Below, one piece after another: positions 58,793 through 64,000 of a stretch of DNA of 64,000 bases. Numbering within the stretch: the first letter of the stretch is position 1; each line of letters starts with the position of its first letter. A program made the translations under genes and the position numbers. This DNA is from an uncultured Caryophanales bacterium (lineage in GTDB: Bacteria > Bacillota_I > Bacilli_A > Acholeplasmatales > Anaeroplasmataceae), in contig CAMJFY010000001.1 of assembly GCA_946405105.1 (NCBI GenBank), positions 124,001 through 188,000 of the forward strand, in the 5' to 3' direction. Under the pieces are notes generated by a model. That model was not told the DNA's origin, did not search any database, and saw nothing but the letters and a program-made list of their open reading frames with translations.

Positions 58793-59387
58793 ATTTTTTA
58801 AATAAGAAATCTAATGAGAATAAATTATTTTTAATATCTTCAATTAAGGTCATTAATTGATTTGTATCAATAGCTTCAGGATGATTAATCCAATATCCAA
58901 TAGTTGATACACAACCTCCATATATAAAAGAAGATGTTAAAGGAATTGAATATTTTAATGGTCTTATTTTATCTATTTGTGTTAATAGCTCAGTTATTGC
59001 AGATTCAGATATATAAGTAATAATATCTAATAATTTATAGTCACCATTCTTTTGAACTGCAATAATTAAATCTTTATTACCTTCTAAAAAATCTAAGACT
59101 ATTTTAATTAATTTTGCAAAGAAACCAGAAGCCTCTTCAATAGTAGTAATATAGTCTGGATTTGGTGCCTTTGCTTCAATATTATCCTTTATTTCATTTA
59201 CAGTATCATCTAATAATGTAAATTTATCCTCATAATATTTATAAAATGTCATTCTATTAACCATAGCTTTATCACATATTTCAGTTACTGATATTTTTTC
59301 AATAGGCTTTTCCTTTATTAATTCAATAATGGCATTTCTTAAATCTCTTCTTGTTTTTTGAATTCTTAAATCCTCTTTATAATCCAT
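58791..59387 (-). CDS. TetR/AcrR-family transcriptional repressor
   Basis: A 198-residue repressor with an N-terminal HTH (EKISVTEICDKAMVNRMTFYKYYEDKFTLL, about 34-63; shown in parts it fits the TetR signature) and a helical ligand domain of the TetR_C_8 type (FIYGGCVSTIGYWI). It is divergent from the MMPL exporter, which it probably represses together with itself. The ligand is unknown. Confidence 0.88.
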   Translation of the reverse strand: MDYKEDLRIQKTRRDLRNAIIELIKEKPIEKISVTEICDKAMVNRMTFYKYYEDKFTLLDDTVNEIKDNIEAKAPNPDYITTIEEASGFFAKLIKIVLDFLEGNKDLIIAVQKNGDYKLLDIITYISESAITELLTQIDKIRPLKYSIPLTSSFIYGGCVSTIGYWINHPEAIDTNQLMTLIEDIKNNLFSLDFLFKK

Positions 59388-59392
59388 TAATA

Positions 59393-59537
59393 ATACACTT
59401 TCTTTCTTTTGTATAATTATATTTACATCTGTTTAAATCAGTATTATTTGCTAATCTTGATTTAATTTTATTTTAATTTAAAATCATATACGTGTCAAGA
59501 TAATAATACACTTGTATTACTAAATTGACTAGTGTAT
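59393..59537. promoter_or_regulatory. Candidate TetR operator half-sites in the tetR-MMPL intergenic region
   Basis: ATACACTTG (59506-59514) and CTAGTGTAT (59529-59537) form an imperfect inverted repeat with a 14-bp spacer right before the exporter's ribosome binding site. A third half-site ATACACTT (59393-59400) lies next to the tetR start. Binding is inferred. Confidence 0.4.
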
Positions 59538-59550
59538 AGGAGGATTAATT

Positions 59551-62500
59551 ATGAAGAAGATTAGTAATTTTATTGTTAAAGCAAGATACTGGCTTTTAGG
59601 ATTATTTGTATTATTAGTTTGTTTATCATGCTTTTTGATGACTCAGGTAAATATTAATTATAATTTAATGAAATACCTAGATTCAAAATCAACATCTACA
59701 GTTGCGTTAACTAAAATGGAAGATGAATTTGGAACAATTGGTCAATGTCAGGTTTTAGTTACAAATGTATCATACGATGATGCATTAAAAATAAAAGATA
59801 AAATCGAAGACGTTGATGGTGTTTCATCAGTAGTATTCGCTAGTAAAGAGGAAGATGGCGAATATTATAATGTAGATACAAAGGATGCATTATATAAGGT
59901 ATTCTTAACTACTGGTAATTTTGATACAGCATCTTATGATACATTAGATAATATTAGAGATACATTAAATGAATATACAATTTCATTAAATGGTGGTTCA
60001 GTTGAATCTGAATATTTAACTAATGCGATGGAAAGAGATATGATAATCATATTAATTGTAGTTATCACTGTTGTATTTATTATTTTAGCTGTAACATCAA
60101 CATCATGGTTTGAGCCTGTATTGTTCTTATTAATTGCAGGTGGTGCAATATTAATTAACTTAGGAAGCAACATTTTGTTAAACTATATCCCATATATTGG
60201 AAACTCAATGTCATTCATTACAAAGAGTATTGCAGCAGTAATGCAATTAGCATTATCAATGGATTATGCAATCGTATTATTACACGCTTATAGAGAAGAA
60301 AAGGAAAAAGGATTAAATAATAATGAAGCTATGGCTAATGCCTTAGCTAGATCATTTGCTCCTGTTTCAGCATCATCTATAACAACAATTGCTGGTTTAG
60401 TTGCACTAATGTTTATGAGCTTCTCAATTGGATTTGATGTTGGATTAGTATTAGCAAAAGGTATTTTAATTAGCTTATTATCTGTATTCTTATTTATGCC
60501 TGGCTTATTACTATTATGTGATAAATTATTAGTAAAAACACATCATAAGCCATTAGATAAGATTATCTTAAATGCTATTAAGAATCATAATGAAAAGAAA
60601 GAAAAGAATGGAAAGAAAGTATATTCAATTTCTAATTTCCAATCAAAAACCAAAATAGCTATTCCAGTTTTATTAATCGCATTAATTGTTGTAGGCGCAG
60701 CATTTAATTTCAATAGTGAATATAGCTTCACACTAGAAGCATCTACAGATAAAAATGCTAGTGTTAATGTAGATGATAAAAAGATTACTGATGAATTTGG
60801 AACACAAAATACATTAGTCGTATTATTACCAAAGGATTCAGATGGAAGAAGTGGCTTGGAACAATCAGAAAAAGAAATAATAAATTACTTAAAAAATTAT
60901 AAATATAATGGTAAAAATGTAATTTCATCAGCTCAAGGCTATAGCACATATGGTGTATATTATAATTTAACTGCAGAAGAATTTGCTAAAAGATATTTAG
61001 ATGAAAATACCTATAATGCTAATGTAAGAGGTATTGAAGTATTATATTCTTATATGGCAGCTGAAGGCTTAGCAAAGGAAAATAATGATGGAATTTTAGC
61101 TGCAAATGTATATGATGTTATTGAATATGCATCTAAAAATGAAGGTGCTAAAAAAATAACTGATGCATCTCAAGCATTAGTTAATAAATTAAATTATGTA
61201 TATAATACAAAGCTTACTGCAGAAGAATTTGCAGCAGCTAATTCAATTTCATTAGATAAAGTAAGTAATGTATATAATGCTTCAGCAAACGAAAAGATGA
61301 CTACATATGAGGTATTAAAGTTCATAGTAGATAATGAATATGTTGTTAATGCATTTAATAATGTTCAAGCAACTATTAATGATAATTATAATAGCTTAGT
61401 TGAAAATCATGTATTTAATGAAGATGGTAGTGTAAATGAAACTACAGTTGCTGCAATGAAAACATACTGTAATGCAGTAGAAGATGGATTATTAGATATT
61501 AATGATTTAATTGTAAAAGAAACATATACAAAATATAAAAAGATTGTATCTGAATTAAATTTAGAAGCAATTACTTCAACTTATCCATTTATTACAGCAG
61601 ATACTGCAAAGCTATTATTAAATAATAATGAAACAATGCCTAATTATTTAATAATTCAAGCAGTATCAATTAAAAACATTGCATCAGCATATGGTATTTC
61701 AATGCAAGCAGTAATTAATTCTAAATATGCAGAAATTCCTGCAAGAGATGAAATATTAACAAAAGAATATGTATTATATAATTATGGAATTGATGAAAAT
61801 ACATTAAATCAATTATTTACAAATGATGTTACAAATCAACTATTATTTTATACATTAGCTAATTCATCTTATTACACAAATGAAGCATATGTTAATAATA
61901 TGAATGATAAATTTGTTACAAATTATTTAGCATTTAATAATTTTGAATCAGATAATTATGTAAGATTAATATTTAATTTAGATATGCCCAAATCAGGTAA
62001 TGATTCATTTGCAGCAATTAATGAAATAACTAACAATTTATATGATAAATATACTGGAATTCAAGTAGTTTCTGAAACATTTGTATATTCTCAAATTAAA
62101 GATGTATTTAATAATGATATTATATTAGTTAATCTAATTTCATTCATTTCAATTTTATTAATTATCGCAATAACATTTAAGTCATTCTTTGTTCCTATTT
62201 TATTAACAATATTAATTCAAGGTGCAATTTGGATTACAATGGGTATTTCTACAATGCTTGGAAATGATACATTCTTCATTTGCTATATCGTTGTAATGTG
62301 TGTTCAAATGGGTGCAACAATTGATTATGGTATTTTATTAACAAATAATTATATTCAAAATAGAAAATATATGAATGAAAAGGATGCAATGAGAGAAGCA
62401 ATGACATCTAGTATAACAACTATATTAACTTCAGGATCTATTTTAGTAATTGCTACATTAATAATTGGTTTAGTATCAAAGGTATCAATTATTTCAGATT

Positions 62501-62667
62501 TAGGTTTATTACTATCTAGAGGCTGCTTAATATCAGTATTAATGATTATTTTTGCATTACCTCAATGCTTAATGCTATGTGATAAAATCATTGAAAAAAC
62601 ATCATATAAAACAGAATTTTATAAAGATAGTGTTAAGGTTAAAGCTAAACACATTGAAGCAAAATAA
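59551..62667 (+). CDS. MMPL/RND-family transporter
   Basis: A 1038-residue exporter made of two RND halves. A first transmembrane helix (about 12-30) is followed by an external domain (DYNLMKYL-like start, NYNLMKYLDSKSTSTVAL), helices at about 168-330 with the MMPL core LSMDYAIVLLHAYREE, a long external insertion (about 390-870) and a second set of helices (about 875-1015) with MGATIDYGILLTNNYI. Such proteins use proton flux to export lipids or drugs. AGGAGG precedes the ATG. The external insertion is longer than usual and largely helical (residues about 470-800). Confidence 0.9.
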   Translation: MKKISNFIVKARYWLLGLFVLLVCLSCFLMTQVNINYNLMKYLDSKSTSTVALTKMEDEFGTIGQCQVLVTNVSYDDALKIKDKIEDVDGVSSVVFASKEEDGEYYNVDTKDALYKVFLTTGNFDTASYDTLDNIRDTLNEYTISLNGGSVESEYLTNAMERDMIIILIVVITVVFIILAVTSTSWFEPVLFLLIAGGAILINLGSNILLNYIPYIGNSMSFITKSIAAVMQLALSMDYAIVLLHAYREEKEKGLNNNEAMANALARSFAPVSASSITTIAGLVALMFMSFSIGFDVGLVLAKGILISLLSVFLFMPGLLLLCDKLLVKTHHKPLDKIILNAIKNHNEKKEKNGKKVYSISNFQSKTKIAIPVLLIALIVVGAAFNFNSEYSFTLEASTDKNASVNVDDKKITDEFGTQNTLVVLLPKDSDGRSGLEQSEKEIINYLKNYKYNGKNVISSAQGYSTYGVYYNLTAEEFAKRYLDENTYNANVRGIEVLYSYMAAEGLAKENNDGILAANVYDVIEYASKNEGAKKITDASQALVNKLNYVYNTKLTAEEFAAANSISLDKVSNVYNASANEKMTTYEVLKFIVDNEYVVNAFNNVQATINDNYNSLVENHVFNEDGSVNETTVAAMKTYCNAVEDGLLDINDLIVKETYTKYKKIVSELNLEAITSTYPFITADTAKLLLNNNETMPNYLIIQAVSIKNIASAYGISMQAVINSKYAEIPARDEILTKEYVLYNYGIDENTLNQLFTNDVTNQLLFYTLANSSYYTNEAYVNNMNDKFVTNYLAFNNFESDNYVRLIFNLDMPKSGNDSFAAINEITNNLYDKYTGIQVVSETFVYSQIKDVFNNDIILVNLISFISILLIIAITFKSFFVPILLTILIQGAIWITMGISTMLGNDTFFICYIVVMCVQMGATIDYGILLTNNYIQNRKYMNEKDAMREAMTSSITTILTSGSILVIATLIIGLVSKVSIISDLGLLLSRGCLISVLMIIFALPQCLMLCDKIIEKTSYKTEFYKDSVKVKAKHIEAK

Positions 62668-62692
62668 AAGGTTGGATTATCCAACCTTTTTA
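62666..62692. terminator. Bidirectional terminator between the MMPL gene and hit
   Basis: Stem AAAAGGTTGGA / TCCAACCTTTT with a 3-nt loop, T-runs on both strands, between convergent genes. Confidence 0.9.
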
Positions 62693-63085
62693 CTTTGTTA
62701 TATCCTTTGCGATTTGATCTAAATCAAATTTATTAGAATTATCTTCAAACTTTAATACTAGCTTATCATCAGCATATCTAGGGATAACATGCACATGATA
62801 ATGCATTACTGTTTGTCCTGCAGCCTCACCACAATTATTTAAAATATTGAAGCCTAGAGGCTTGTAGGCAGTATTAATCATGTTAGTTACCTTTTTAGCA
62901 GTAGAAATAACATTTTTTAAATCATTATCATCTATTTCTAGCATATTAGCATAATGCTTTTTTGGTAATATTAATGTATGACCCTTAGTAGCTTGAGATA
63001 TATCTAATATAGCTAATGTATTATCATCCTCATAAATTTTCTTAGAAGGAATATTTCCTTTAATTATTTCACAAAATATACACAT
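62690..63085 (-). CDS. HIT-family nucleotide hydrolase/transferase
   Basis: A 131-residue histidine-triad protein with the motif HYHVHV (His95, His97, His99) and the zinc-type start CIFCEIIKGNIPSKKIYED. Family members hydrolyse adenosine phosphoramidates or dinucleoside polyphosphates. B. subtilis Hit is closest in form. No clear partner gene. Confidence 0.93.
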   Translation of the reverse strand: MCIFCEIIKGNIPSKKIYEDDNTLAILDISQATKGHTLILPKKHYANMLEIDDNDLKNVISTAKKVTNMINTAYKPLGFNILNNCGEAAGQTVMHYHVHVIPRYADDKLVLKFEDNSNKFDLDQIAKDITK

Positions 63086-63199
63086 ATTAAATACCGTCCT
63101 TATGTTTTAATTTTACTATTTAAAATAGATAAAATCAAATTATAAATTAACAGAAATATTATATTATTGTATAATAATTTATGGAAACTTGGTGATTAT

Positions 63200-63748
63200 A
63201 TGAAAGTTAACAAGATTTTTTTAATTATTCAAACAATTTTAATGTATATATTAGGTATTTCAGCACTTATTGCTGGAATACTTGTCATGATTAATGTAGA
63301 TAGTCCTGCAATATATGTATTTTTATTAATATTTTTAATAGGATTATTTGTATTTTTACCATTCTATATAGTTAATATAATATTTGGAATAATAGAAATA
63401 TTTAAGGATAGTGTTAATCCTTTAAAGATGACTTTTATTATTAAATTAATACATATTCCTTGGTATTGTATTAATTTCTTTATTATATTTTTATTAATTG
63501 CAGGAATGCTAAATCCATTTTTAATGTTAGGAATTCCTTTTGTTTTAATAATTAGCTGGTTCTTAACATATGTATATATGGTATCATCAGGAATTCATTC
63601 AGTAGCTTATATTATTCATAAGATGAAACAAAGAGAAATAAAGCCAAATGTATTAGCTATATTCGCGTTAGTGTTTAATTTTATTTTCTGTCTAGATTTA
63701 GTAGGTAGCATAATTTTATATGCATTATATTCTAAAGATAATAACTAA
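63200..63748 (+). CDS. Multi-pass membrane protein of unknown function
   Basis: A 182-residue hydrophobic protein with about five transmembrane segments (about 5-31, 37-66, 78-103, 106-132, 150-176). A longer frame begins at TTG in the promoter, but TATAAT at 63170-63175 and GGTGAT before the ATG at 63200 make the shorter form more likely. No motif or family recognised. Confidence 0.7.
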   Translation: MKVNKIFLIIQTILMYILGISALIAGILVMINVDSPAIYVFLLIFLIGLFVFLPFYIVNIIFGIIEIFKDSVNPLKMTFIIKLIHIPWYCINFFIIFLLIAGMLNPFLMLGIPFVLIISWFLTYVYMVSSGIHSVAYIIHKMKQREIKPNVLAIFALVFNFIFCLDLVGSIILYALYSKDNN

Positions 63749-63769
63749 TATATTTATTAATTTTCTTTA

Positions 63770-63797
63770 TTGAATTATTATTTATTTGGTATATAAT
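63770..63797 (+). promoter_or_regulatory. Promoter of the T-box leader
   Basis: TTGAAT (63770-63775), 16-base spacer, TATAAT (63792-63797). Confidence 0.7.
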
Positions 63798-63804
63798 AGT
63801 CTTG

Positions 63805-64000
63805 TAAATCGTTGAAGGGAACGATATCAAATAGAAGCTTCAAGAGAGATCTATGATGGTGAAATTAGATTAGTGGAATTTGATGGAGAACATCCCCAAG
63901 AGATGGAAGAAATTAAGTAGAACCATCCGTATTCCTGCGTTAAAGGTGTAATTGAGTGCTGTAATTCATTTTACAGAATTAAGGTGGTACCGCGATAATT
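63805..64000 (+). promoter_or_regulatory. T-box riboswitch leader, probably isoleucine-specific, cut by window edge
   Basis: The diagnostic T-box AAGGTGGTACCGCG is at 63981-63994. Stem I is recognisable: AGAGAG at 63844-63849, distal loop GATGGTGAAAT closed by ATCTA/TAGAT, and ATCAAAT (63826-63832) paired with ATTTGAT (63878-63884). This leaves an internal loop whose 3' side, GGAGAACATC, contains AUC (63892-63894) after the GAA of the S-turn. The bulge base after TGG is T, which pairs with discriminator A, fitting tRNA-Ile and not tRNA-His. The downstream gene, beyond the edge, is predicted to be ileS or another isoleucine gene. Confidence 0.9.

Overview
The window is very AT-rich, gene-dense bacterial chromosome that spans a replication origin. 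The gene order rpmH-rnpA-yidC-jag on the left strand and dnaA-dnaN-yaaA-recF-gyrB-gyrA on the right strand, a delta subunit of RNA polymerase (rpoE), the tilS-hpt-ftsH-rqcP block, ribonuclease M5, a T-box leader and strong AGGAGG-type ribosome binding sites all point to a low-GC Bacillota of the Bacilli / Erysipelotrichia / Mollicutes-related kind, probably a gut or plant-fibre-associated lineage. TGA is used as a stop (for example rsmA and yidC), so the code is standard, not the mycoplasma code. The species cannot be named from the sequence.

Layout: (1) 0-2.2 kb: truncated carboxynorspermidine synthase-like gene, an XRE-cupin regulator and an S66 peptidase. (2) 2.2-10 kb, minus strand: mnmE, an anchored Ig-like surface protein, rqcP, ftsH, hpt, tilS. 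(3) 10-22 kb, minus strand: three large lipoproteins, one with a pectin methylesterase (CE8) domain, one with a family 9 pectate lyase domain, one with no recognised enzyme. (4) 22-25.6 kb: ispE, rsmA, rnmV and an HD phosphohydrolase as an overlapping operon. (5) 25.8-32.9 kb, plus strand: a family 1 pectate lyase lipoprotein and a repeat-rich lipoprotein without a catalytic domain. (6) 33-42.3 kb, minus strand: ArsR and two-component system, rpoE, DUF1934-like, recR, ybaB, dnaX, a YiiX-like hydrolase, jag, yidC, rnpA, rpmH. (7) 42.4-44.1 kb: bipartite oriC with DnaA boxes on both sides of dnaA. (8) 44-51.6 kb, plus strand: dnaN to gyrA. (9) 51.8-54.5 kb: a secreted fusion of pectinesterase and pectate lyase. 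(10) 54.6-64 kb: a nuclease-helicase fusion, nadE plus an NMN adenylyltransferase-like gene, TetR with an MMPL/RND exporter, a HIT protein, a membrane protein, and at the right edge a T-box leader whose best specifier reading is isoleucine.

How it fits together: the housekeeping genes are almost all co-oriented with replication away from oriC. Accessory islands for pectin breakdown are inserted between them. Four pectin-locus proteins are predicted lipoproteins; three of the five lipoproteins in the island carry InlB/Listeria-Bacteroides (Flg_new) repeats, which would project domains from the cell surface, while the CE8-PL9 fusion has an ordinary signal peptide and is probably released. A methylesterase that exposes polygalacturonate plus PL1 and PL9 lyases that cut it make a coherent extracellular set; no sugar transporter or intracellular uronate pathway is in the window. 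Four of the five transcription units carry a palindromic CRE-like site (RGAAARCGYTTTAC type) placed on the -35 box or just after the -10 box, and the fifth has a degenerate one, so the island looks like one catabolite-controlled or LacI-family-controlled regulon. No IS elements, CRISPR arrays, tRNA or rRNA genes were found.
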